Notes under the pieces: generated by a model
Databases searched by the model: none
What the model saw: the letters and a program-made list of their open reading frames with translations, nothing else
Told to the model about the DNA's origin: nothing
Position numbers and translations under genes: made by a program
From: an uncultured Clostridia bacterium
Lineage (GTDB): Bacteria > Bacillota > Clostridia > Oscillospirales > CAG-272
Assembly: GCA_946404295.1 (NCBI GenBank)
Contig: CAMJDE010000135.1
Coordinates: forward strand, 1 to 5,577
Reading direction: 5' to 3'
DNA length: 5,577 bases
Part shown: piece by piece, positions 1-4,371 of the stretch
Layout of the letters: each line of letters opens with the position of its first letter
Numbering within the stretch: position 1 is the first letter of the stretch

Positions 1-630
1 TGCCGCGTGATCGCAGCAGACCTTGCGACCGACGAGGGGCTCGCCGCCCTGAAAACGGCGCTCGCGGAGGGGACGCCCCGGCTCTCGTGGGTAGTGCCCG
101 CCGCCGGATTCGGGGTGTTCGGTCGTTTTGACGAGGTGTCGGACGAGGACGTTTTCAAGATGATCGACCTCAACGTGAAGGGCGCCGTCGCGGTGACGCG
201 GATGGCGATCCCGTATATCGGGCGCGGCGGGCATATCGTCGAACTCGGTTCCGGCTCGGTTTTCTGCCCGCTTCCGAACTTCAATATCTACGCGTCAAGC
301 AAGGTCTTCATTCTCCATTTTTCGCGGGCGCTGCGCGAGGAACTGAAACACCTCGGGGTCAGCTGCACCGTCTTCTGCCCCGGGTGGGTCGACACCGGCT
401 TCTTCTCGGTCGCCGACAAGGAGGGCGACGAGGTGCATAAGCCCCCGCTGAAAAAGCGCAAGCCGCTGCTCCGCGCCGATCGGGTCGTCCGGGGCGCAAT
501 CAGAGCCGCCAAACGCGGACGGGCGCTCTATACGACCAACTGGTACACGAAACTCGAACACCTGCTCTCGAAACTTCTGCCCGCGTCCTGGATGATCGCG
601 ATGTGGAAGTCGATGCAGAACAAAAAGTGA
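1..630 (+). CDS. Short-chain dehydrogenase/reductase (SDR), 5'-truncated
   Basis: This is the C-terminal two thirds of a classical NAD(P)-dependent SDR; the Rossmann glycine motif lies upstream of the window. The frame is open from base 1, so the GTG at 7 is probably internal. Numbered from that GTG, residues 31-36 (PAAGFG) match the NNAG-type motif, and DLNVKGA near 54-60 supplies the conserved Asn. Ser82 or Ser84, Tyr95 and Lys99 (YASSK) form the Ser-Tyr-xxx-Lys catalytic set. CPGWVDTGFF at about 124-133 is the usual PG segment after the active site. A basic, partly hydrophobic C-terminus follows (LLSKLLPASWMIAMWKSMQNKK from about residue 186). The family oxidises or reduces hydroxyl/keto substrates in the cytoplasm; the substrate cannot be read from the sequence. 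The stop TGA (628-630) shares one base with the start of the next gene, so the two are likely co-translated. The family call is firm, the specific role unknown. Confidence 0.9.
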   Translation, partial: CRVIAADLATDEGLAALKTALAEGTPRLSWVVPAAGFGVFGRFDEVSDEDVFKMIDLNVKGAVAVTRMAIPYIGRGGHIVELGSGSVFCPLPNFNIYASSKVFILHFSRALREELKHLGVSCTVFCPGWVDTGFFSVADKEGDEVHKPPLKKRKPLLRADRVVRGAIRAAKRGRALYTTNWYTKLEHLLSKLLPASWMIAMWKSMQNKK

Positions 631-1244
631 TGGGACGGATCAAGTTGAAGGGCGGCGCCCTGACCGCGCCGGTCCCGCCCGCGCTCGTGACGGTGGCGGA
701 CGGAGACGAAAAAAACGTCCTGACGGTCGCGTGGACCGGGATTCTCGCGACGGTCCCGCCGACGACCTATATCTCGGTGCGCCCGCGCCGCCATTCCTAC
801 CCGATGCTGCAGAACAGCCGGGAGTTCGTTTTGCATCTGCCGCCCGCGTCTCTTGCGAAAAAGGTCGATTACTGCGGGATCTACACCGGGGCGAAGGTCG
901 ACAAGTTCGAGAAATGCGGCTTCACGCTCCTGCCGTCCGACGAGGTGGCGGCGCCGACCATTGCCGAGTGTCCCGTCGCCCTGGAGTGCCGGGTCAAGAC
1001 GGTTTTGCCGATGGGTTCGCACGACGTTTTTATCGCCGAGATCGTGTCGGTCTCGGTCGACGAGCATCTGATGGACAAGAACGGAAAACTGCGTCTTGAA
1101 CGCGCGCGTCTCCTTGCCTTCGGGCACGGGGAGTACTACGCGCTCGGGGAAAAGGCGGGGGTTTTCGGCTTTTCGGCGGTCAAACGTCGGAAAGCAAAGC
1201 CGAACCAAGCGAAGAAAGGAAACGAACATGGAAAACGACGTTGA
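630..1244 (+). CDS. Flavin reductase family protein (flavoredoxin-like)
   Basis: A 204-residue protein of the FMN-binding flavin reductase/flavoredoxin family, of near-typical length. Residues 14-22 (PVPPALVTV), 33-57 (VAWTGIL..., then ISVRPRRHSY) and 129-137 (GSHDVFIAE) are the conserved FMN-binding split-barrel segments. DYCGIYTGAKVDKF (80-93) and GHGEYYALGEKAGVFGFS near the C-terminus also match this anaerobe-rich subgroup. Members bind FMN and pass electrons from NAD(P)H or ferredoxin-type donors; the partner is unknown here. I chose ATG 630 because it overlaps the previous stop as TGATG, a coupling arrangement, and the family motif starts soon after. A GTG at 603 would add nine residues but has no ribosome binding site. 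The C-terminal 20 residues are strongly basic (VKRRKAKPNQAKKGNEHGKRR). Part of this tail is encoded by DNA that also holds the ribosome binding site and first codons of the next gene. Confidence 0.93.
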   Translation: MGRIKLKGGALTAPVPPALVTVADGDEKNVLTVAWTGILATVPPTTYISVRPRRHSYPMLQNSREFVLHLPPASLAKKVDYCGIYTGAKVDKFEKCGFTLLPSDEVAAPTIAECPVALECRVKTVLPMGSHDVFIAEIVSVSVDEHLMDKNGKLRLERARLLAFGHGEYYALGEKAGVFGFSAVKRRKAKPNQAKKGNEHGKRR

Positions 1245-1572
1245 ACGGATCCGGGAAAAGGTGCTTCGCCTGATCGACCTGAAATACGATTCCGACGCCG
1301 CCTTCGAGCACGCCGCCGATCTCCCGCCGAAAACCGTCAGCAACTGGCGGCGGGGGCGCTCGACTTCGTATATGAAGCAGCTCGGGAAGATCGCGCCGCT
1401 GCTCGGTATTCACGTCGCGGACTTTCTGCTCGACGCGGGTTCGGACGACTACGGACAGCGGCTGCTCCACCTATGGCGGCGCACCGAGGGTCTGCCCCCC
1501 GAGGAGCGCGCGGCGCTGACCGAGACGCTCTCGCAGGTGATCCGGCTGTATCTGTCCTCGCACAAAGAGTAA
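1228..1572 (+). CDS. Small XRE-like helix-turn-helix DNA-binding protein
   Basis: A 114-residue protein whose N-terminal 68 residues fit a lambda-repressor/XRE-type helix-turn-helix. AAFEHAADLPPKTVSNWRRGRS (24-45) covers the turn and recognition helix, with the typical S-N-W at 38-40. LGKIAPLLGIHVADFLL (52-68) is the usual 'xLxKIAxxLGVSxDxLL' closing helix. The C-terminal part (about 75-113) is helical and charged, probably for dimerisation. The start ATG at 1228 is set by the ribosome binding site AAGAAAGGA (1212-1220) seven bases upstream. A longer in-frame ATG at 1096 lacks any site and would lie inside the flavin reductase gene. It overlaps that gene by 17 bases in another frame, implying co-expression. 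It probably regulates transcription, possibly of its own operon; no operator can be identified here. Confidence 0.85.
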   Translation: MENDVERIREKVLRLIDLKYDSDAAFEHAADLPPKTVSNWRRGRSTSYMKQLGKIAPLLGIHVADFLLDAGSDDYGQRLLHLWRRTEGLPPEERAALTETLSQVIRLYLSSHKE

Positions 1573-1637
1573 GTCCCCTCATATTATCCGTTCGCCCCGC
1601 ATACCCTGTACCGAATCAAACGAGGAGGGGATGCGGA
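1573..1637 (+). promoter_or_regulatory. Leader of the unknown gene with two possible anti-ribosome-binding-site segments
   Basis: This short gap lies between the helix-turn-helix gene and the next start. The ribosome binding site GGAGGGG (1624-1630), seven bases before GTG 1638, is the strongest-looking in the window. TCCCCTC at 1574-1580 can pair with GAGGGGA (1625-1631). A second copy inside the gene, TCCCCTCC at 1673-1680, can pair with GGAGGGGA (1624-1631). Either pairing would mask the site. No convincing promoter or T-run terminator is visible in the gap. The base pairing is seen directly; any regulation is inference. Confidence 0.35.
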
Positions 1638-2159
1638 GTGAAAAAACGAAAACAGCAGGGACGCGCCCCCCTTCCCCTCCCCGCCGGGACGACCGTGCGG
1701 ACCGGGAAAGCCGAGGAAGAGGGCGTGATCCTGCTTCTTTTCCGGATCGAGATCCCCGCCTTCGACGCCGCCCCGGGAAGGTCCGGGGCGGCGTCGTTTT
1801 ACGAGAAACTCGCCGGCCGGATCGAGCGCTTCCTTTCGGGTGCGCTCTCCGATAGTCTCCGCGCCGCTTTCCTTGCCGCCGACCCCGCGCGGCGGCGCTT
1901 TACCTTCCGCCCCGCGATCTACGTCCACGCCGTGACGGCGAGGGCGGAGGCGGGCGTCCTCTCGGTCGAGCGCACCGTCACCCTCAAACGGGCGGGACGG
2001 CTCCTCTTTTCGCGCGTCTTTACCGAACGCTGGGCGCTCCCGGACGGCTCGTTTCTTCCCTCCCCCGACGCGCCCGACCCGAAAACGCGGGTCTTTGGCG
2101 AAAAAGGACGCAAAAAAAGCGGGAAAAAGGTTGACGGGGGCGCGGGCGATATGTTATAA
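1638..2159 (+). CDS. Hypothetical protein, 173 residues (weak DUF3298-like pattern)
   Basis: I do not recognise this protein with certainty. The GTG start at 1638 is supported by GGAGGGG seven bases upstream; the same frame is open back to 1473, inside the previous gene, but has no site there. It has a basic N-terminus (MKKRKQQGR), no clear signal peptide and no membrane segment. A hydrophobic strand (VILLLFRIEIP, 30-40) is followed by a helical stretch (SFYEKLAGRIERFLSGALSDSLRAAF, 53-78). Next come alternating strands (FTFRPAIYVHAV; GVLSVERTVTL; LFSRVFTERWALPDGSFLP) and a basic, low-complexity tail from about 145. The order 'strand-P, FY helix, GVLSVxxxV, xxW-LPDG' resembles DUF3298/RsiV-like extracytoplasmic domains and short uncharacterised clostridial proteins, but only loosely. 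Residues 42-53 are encoded by a 14-bp perfect inverted repeat. The stop codon lies in the -10 box of the ATP synthase promoter. Confidence 0.65.
   Translation: MKKRKQQGRAPLPLPAGTTVRTGKAEEEGVILLLFRIEIPAFDAAPGRSGAASFYEKLAGRIERFLSGALSDSLRAAFLAADPARRRFTFRPAIYVHAVTARAEAGVLSVERTVTLKRAGRLLFSRVFTERWALPDGSFLPSPDAPDPKTRVFGEKGRKKSGKKVDGGAGDML
1763..1800 (+). terminator. Terminator-like hairpin inside the unknown gene
   Basis: Bases 1763-1776 (CGACGCCGCCCCGG) and 1783-1796 (CCGGGGCGGCGTCG) are perfectly complementary over 14 bp with a six-base loop, GAAGGT. TTTT (1797-1800) follows at once, then ACGA. This is the shape of an intrinsic terminator on the + strand; the opposite strand has no T-run on its distal side. 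It lies about 125 bases into the coding sequence, so translating ribosomes would normally keep it unfolded. It could terminate transcripts when translation fails, act as an attenuator, or end transcripts of the upstream operon. The T-run is short, so efficiency is uncertain. The structure is certain, the function inferred. Confidence 0.55.
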
Positions 2160-2160
2160 T
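2131..2160 (+). promoter_or_regulatory. Housekeeping-sigma promoter of the ATP synthase operon
   Basis: TTGACG (2131-2136) and a perfect TATAAT (2155-2160) are separated by 18 bases. The extended -10 dinucleotide TG sits at 2152-2153, giving TGTTATAAT. Only one -35 base departs from TTGACA. Initiation would be near 2167, leaving a leader of about 48 bases before atpZ. The -10 box contains the TAA stop (2157-2159) of the preceding gene, so promoter and coding end are fused. It stands out as an AT-rich box in GC-rich DNA and sits immediately before the operon, which makes the call strong. Confidence 0.85.
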
Positions 2161-2180
2161 ATGATGTTGTAGTTTGGCTT

Positions 2181-2195
2181 TCCGAACAGTTCGGA
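2181..2195 (+). promoter_or_regulatory. Interrupted palindrome in the atp leader (operator or hairpin)
   Basis: TCCGAAC-A-GTTCGGA is a perfect 7-1-7 inverted repeat, placed about 15 to 29 bases after the predicted transcription start and just before the ribosome binding site GGGAGGAG (2202-2209). As DNA it could be a dimeric repressor site acting as a roadblock. As RNA it would be a 6-bp hairpin with the loop CAG. No T-run follows, so it is not a terminator. A further CCGATCGG palindrome (2196-2203) abuts it and touches the ribosome binding site. I cannot assign a binding protein. Confidence 0.5.
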
Positions 2196-2214
2196 CCGAT
2201 CGGGAGGAGACGCG

Positions 2215-2505
2215 ATGAAAAAGAAAAACGATCTGCTGAAATCGCTTCGCCTGCTCGGGTATCTGACCCAGTTCGGGCTCTCGGTGATCCTGCCCCCCCT
2301 GATCCTCGTGTTCCTCGGCGTCTGGCTGTGCGACCGCTACGGGATCGGACCGTGGCTGATCGTCGTTCTGCTGCTCCTGGGGCTGGTCAGTTCGGGGTGC
2401 AGCGTCTACCGTTTCTTCAAGACCTTCGTCCGCGAGACGAAGGACGAGCCCTACGAAAAGGAAGCCGAAAAAACCGACAAAGGAGACCGCGGAGATGAAG
2501 CTTAA
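2215..2505 (+). CDS. atpZ: AtpZ/AtpI-family membrane protein, first gene of the atp operon
   Basis: A 96-residue protein with a basic N-terminus (MKKKNDLLKSLRLLGYL) and two membrane segments at about 15-38 (LTQFGLSVILPPLILVFLGVW) and 45-66 (GPWLIVVLLLLGLVSSGCSVYR). A charged cytoplasmic tail rich in Lys, Glu and Asp follows. Size, two-helix hairpin and position before AtpI and subunit a match the AtpZ ('gene 1') family of Bacillota ATP synthase operons. Members of this family are reported to assist Fo/c-ring assembly together with AtpI, and a Mg2+/Ca2+ transport role has been proposed in alkaliphilic Bacillus. The start ATG 2215 has GGGAGGAG (2202-2209) upstream. It overlaps atpI by 11 bases, which suggests translational coupling. 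Expression should come from the promoter at 2131-2160. Confidence 0.85.
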   Translation: MKKKNDLLKSLRLLGYLTQFGLSVILPPLILVFLGVWLCDRYGIGPWLIVVLLLLGLVSSGCSVYRFFKTFVRETKDEPYEKEAEKTDKGDRGDEA

Positions 2506-3022
2506 TCCCTCCGATAGACGAGAACTCGGTTGGGTCGCGCTCGGCACGCTGGCGCTGACCGCCGTCGAGATCGGCGTTTTCTTCGCGCTCGGTTACTATA
2601 CCCCGAAGGCGCTGTACGGCGCGATCCTCTCCGCCGCGGGCGGGATCGTCGAGATGTTCCTGCTCGCCGTGGCGGTGACGCGCGCCCACTCCTATCCCCC
2701 CGAGGCGCAAGCCGCCGCGAAGGGATTCCTGAAACTCTCGTATTTCGCGCGTATGATGTTTCTGCTCGCCGTGCTTGCCGTCGGCGTGATCCTGTTCAAC
2801 CCGGTGTCGACCCTGATCACGATCATTTTCCCGCGTACCGTGATCATCGTGCAGACTGCCGTCGGAAAGCAAAAAGCGGCGTCCGCCTCCTTCTCGTCCG
2901 CGGCGGACGAGCCGACCGAAACCGAAACCGATGAAACCGACGCGCCCGACGAGGGCGGCGCCGAGGATATTTCCGAACCCGAAGCGAAAGGAAGTGAGAA
3001 AGACGGAACCGACGAAAACTGA
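2495..3022 (+). CDS. atpI: ATP synthase subunit I (AtpI) with acidic C-terminal tail
   Basis: A 175-residue protein with four predicted membrane segments: about 12-33, 38-62, 78-101 and 104-123. Four segments and the place directly before subunit a fit the ATP synthase protein I family, which in related Na+- and H+-ATP synthases acts as an assembly factor for the c-ring. Residues around 79-88 (LKLSYFARMM) are typical of the loop and start of the third segment in clostridial homologues. After residue 125 the protein runs into a roughly 50-residue hydrophilic tail dominated by Asp, Glu, Thr and Ser (ADEPTETETDETDAPDEGG in the middle), longer than the compact form of the family. The ribosome binding site AAAGGAG (2479-2485) is nine bases before ATG 2495, inside the end of atpZ. 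The tail-coding DNA also carries the start of atpB in another frame. Confidence 0.82.
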   Translation: MKLNPSDRRELGWVALGTLALTAVEIGVFFALGYYTPKALYGAILSAAGGIVEMFLLAVAVTRAHSYPPEAQAAAKGFLKLSYFARMMFLLAVLAVGVILFNPVSTLITIIFPRTVIIVQTAVGKQKAASASFSSAADEPTETETDETDAPDEGGAEDISEPEAKGSEKDGTDEN

Positions 3023-3923
3023 AACCATCGCCCGAGACGCCGACGAAGCGCCGATCTCGCGCCGCGACCGGTTTCTGACCCGGCTTTGGTTCGTTTTGAT
3101 GCTCCTGCCGCTTGTCGGCGGGATGCTTCTGAACCTCTTTCTCACCCCGCCGAGCGAGGGGATCACGGTCACGGGCGCGCAGATCTATTTTACGCTCCGG
3201 CTCCCCTTCGAGAACCTGCCCGCTCCGATCCGCGACCTTCCGATCACCGAGTCGCAGGTCAACTCGGCGCTGGTGCTTCTCTTCCTTCTTTTCTTCTGCC
3301 TGTTCCTGACGCAGGGGCTCCGCACGCGGGGCAAGTCGGCGCGGCAGGTGCTTGCCGAGTTCATCGTCGAGAAGGTCGAGGGGTTCGTTTCAAGCACGAT
3401 GGGCGACGGCTACTCCTCTTTCCCGCCCTTCGTCTGCGCGATCTTAATGCTCTCGGCGTTCTCGAGTCTGCTTTCGCTGCTCGGGCTCTACGCCCCGACC
3501 TCGGATATCAACGTGGTCGGCGGGTGGGCGATCCTCGTCTTCTTTATGATCACGCACTACAAACTCAAAGCCGGCTTCGGCTCCTACGTCAAGGGATTTC
3601 TCGAACCGATCCCGGTGCTCGCGCCCTTCAACGTGCTGAGCGAGTTTTCGACCCCGATCTCGATGGCGTTCCGTCACTACGGCAACGTGATGAGCGGCGG
3701 CGTCATCGCCACTCTGGTCTACGCCGCGCTCGCGGCGCTCTCGACGGCGGTCTTCGGCTGGCTGCCCGGATTTCTCGGGGACATCCCCTTCTTCCAGATC
3801 GGGCTTCCCGCCGTTCTGTCGATCTATTTCGACCTCTTCTCGGGGTGTCTGCAAGCGTTCATCTTCGCCATGCTGACGATGCTCTATATCTCGCTCGCCG
3901 CGCCCGAAAAAGAGAGCGCGTAA
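2994..3923 (+). CDS. atpB: F1Fo ATP synthase subunit a
   Basis: Subunit a is the stator channel protein through which ions reach the c-ring. From GTG 2994 it has 309 residues. Membrane stretches lie at about 31-50, 91-107, 145-165, 174-188, 232-258 and 282-302. The family signature is EFSTPISMAFRHYGNVMSGG (217-236), with the essential stator arginine at R227 (CGT at 3672-3674). LQAFIFAMLTMLYISLA (286-302) is the conserved last helix, with Q287 equivalent to E. coli Q252. D280 occupies the position of E. coli H245, and G236 that of E. coli E219, so the paired polar residue is moved to the last helix as in many Bacillota. The start is uncertain: GTG 2994 has AAAGGA only one base before it, while ATG 2931 has no visible site and would overlap atpI by 92 bases rather than 29. 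Confidence 0.93.
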   Translation: MRKTEPTKTETIARDADEAPISRRDRFLTRLWFVLMLLPLVGGMLLNLFLTPPSEGITVTGAQIYFTLRLPFENLPAPIRDLPITESQVNSALVLLFLLFFCLFLTQGLRTRGKSARQVLAEFIVEKVEGFVSSTMGDGYSSFPPFVCAILMLSAFSSLLSLLGLYAPTSDINVVGGWAILVFFMITHYKLKAGFGSYVKGFLEPIPVLAPFNVLSEFSTPISMAFRHYGNVMSGGVIATLVYAALAALSTAVFGWLPGFLGDIPFFQIGLPAVLSIYFDLFSGCLQAFIFAMLTMLYISLAAPEKESA

Positions 3924-3972
3924 ACCCAAAACCCGTTTGAAACAAAAAGAACAATATACGGAGGAACAATCA
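3924..3972 (+). promoter_or_regulatory. A-rich translation-initiation region of atpE
   Basis: The 49 bases between atpB and atpE hold 25 A and only about 37% G+C, in strong contrast to the GC-rich surroundings. They end in GGAGG (3960-3964), eight bases before the ATG at 3973. An unstructured A-rich leader plus a consensus ribosome binding site is expected for a gene whose product is needed in many more copies than its neighbours. The E. coli atpE leader is a known translational enhancer; a similar role here is inferred. The site also decides the start over the in-frame TTG at 3937. Confidence 0.6.
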
Positions 3973-4308
3973 ATGGAACTCGCAATCGCCCTTATCTTCG
4001 CCGCCTGCGCGCTCGGCGCCGGTATCGCCATGATCGCCGGGATCGGTCCCGCGATCGGGGAAGGTTACGCCGTCGGCAAGTCCTGTGAGATCATCGGTCG
4101 CCAGCCCGAGTGCAAGGGTTCGGTCACGACCACGATGCTGATGGGCTGCGCCGTCGCCGAAACGACCGGTCTTTACGCCCTGGTCATCGCGATCCTTCTG
4201 ATCTTCGTCGCCCCGAACCTGATGGGCAACAAACTGGTCAGTCTGATCCGCGACAACAAGGATATGGTCAAGGAGCTTGCGGAAGCCGCGAAGTCCGCCA
4301 ATCCGTAA
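3973..4308 (+). CDS. atpE: F1Fo ATP synthase subunit c, probable Na+-type with C-terminal extension
   Basis: Subunit c forms the ion-carrying rotor ring. It has 111 residues in a two-helix hairpin: helix 1 about 2-40, the cytoplasmic loop GRQPE at 42-46 that contacts F1, and helix 2 about 50-81. The ion-carrying carboxylate is E63 in VAETTGLY (61-68). V61, E63, T64, T65 and Y68 match the V-x-E-S-T-x-x-Y sodium ligand set of Ilyobacter/Propionigenium c-rings. Helix 1 has GIGPAIGEGYAVGK (23-36), where E30 replaces the sodium-ligand Gln, giving the two-carboxylate pattern described for Fusobacterium nucleatum. Na+ coupling is therefore likely but not proven. About 25 residues beyond the usual end (from about 84, MGNKLVSLIRDNKDMVKELA) form a charged, probably helical tail on the outer face. 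Four cysteines (12, 38, 47, 59) are present. ATG 3973 is set by GGAGG at 3960-3964. Confidence 0.94.
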   Translation: MELAIALIFAACALGAGIAMIAGIGPAIGEGYAVGKSCEIIGRQPECKGSVTTTMLMGCAVAETTGLYALVIAILLIFVAPNLMGNKLVSLIRDNKDMVKELAEAAKSANP

Positions 4309-4317
4309 TTTTCCCCG

Positions 4318-4355
4318 TCGCCGCGCCGTCGGGCGGCGAACCCCGGTTCCGACGG
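4318..4355 (+). promoter_or_regulatory. Possible H-type RNA pseudoknot between atpE and atpF
   Basis: Stem 1 pairs TCGCCGC (4318-4324) with GCGGCGA (4333-4339). Stem 2 pairs CCGTCGG (4326-4332), which lies in the loop of stem 1, with CCGACGG (4349-4355). Both are perfect 7-bp helices. The connecting loops are one base (4325), none, and nine bases (4340-4348), which suits a classical H-type pseudoknot with stacked stems. Stem 2 ends in the GG of the first GGAG of the atpF leader. It could protect the atpE 3' end or limit atpF translation. The complementarity is certain; folding and function are inferred, and in GC-rich DNA one of the stems could be chance. Confidence 0.45.
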
Positions 4356-4371
4356 AGAAAGAGAGTATCAC

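Noticed and set aside
528..1343. Long minus-strand reading frame (271 codons) opposite the flavin reductase gene
   Set aside because: It lies opposite well-recognised genes, and its arginine- and histidine-rich product shows no family pattern; long antisense frames are common in GC-rich DNA.
1559..1587. Promoter before the unknown gene using TATTAT (1582-1587)
   Set aside because: No acceptable -35 lies 16-18 bases upstream (TCGCAC or CGCACA) and there is no extended -10 TG.
1875..1899. GCCGCC/GGCGGC hairpin followed by CTTT in the unknown gene
   Set aside because: Only six pairs with a ten-base loop in very GC-rich DNA, with several alternative pairings and no real T-run.
2181..2195. LexA/SOS box reading of TCCGAACAGTTCGGA
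   Set aside because: The Bacillota SOS box has GAAC and GTTC separated by four bases; here they are separated by one, and the gene context is not DNA repair.
2814..2846. Eight-base inverted repeat TGATCACG/CGTGATCA in atpI
   Set aside because: The loop is 17 bases, the repeat lies in codons for conserved hydrophobic residues (LITIIF...TVIIV), and no T-run or gene boundary is nearby.
3086..3940. Plus-strand reading frame of 284 codons within atpB
   Set aside because: Out-of-frame shadow of atpB with Arg/Ala/Pro-rich content and no membrane segments.
3937..3972. Earlier in-frame start for subunit c (TTG 3937)
   Set aside because: It would add a hydrophilic 12-residue lead and place the GGAGG site inside the gene; ATG 3973 has ideal spacing.
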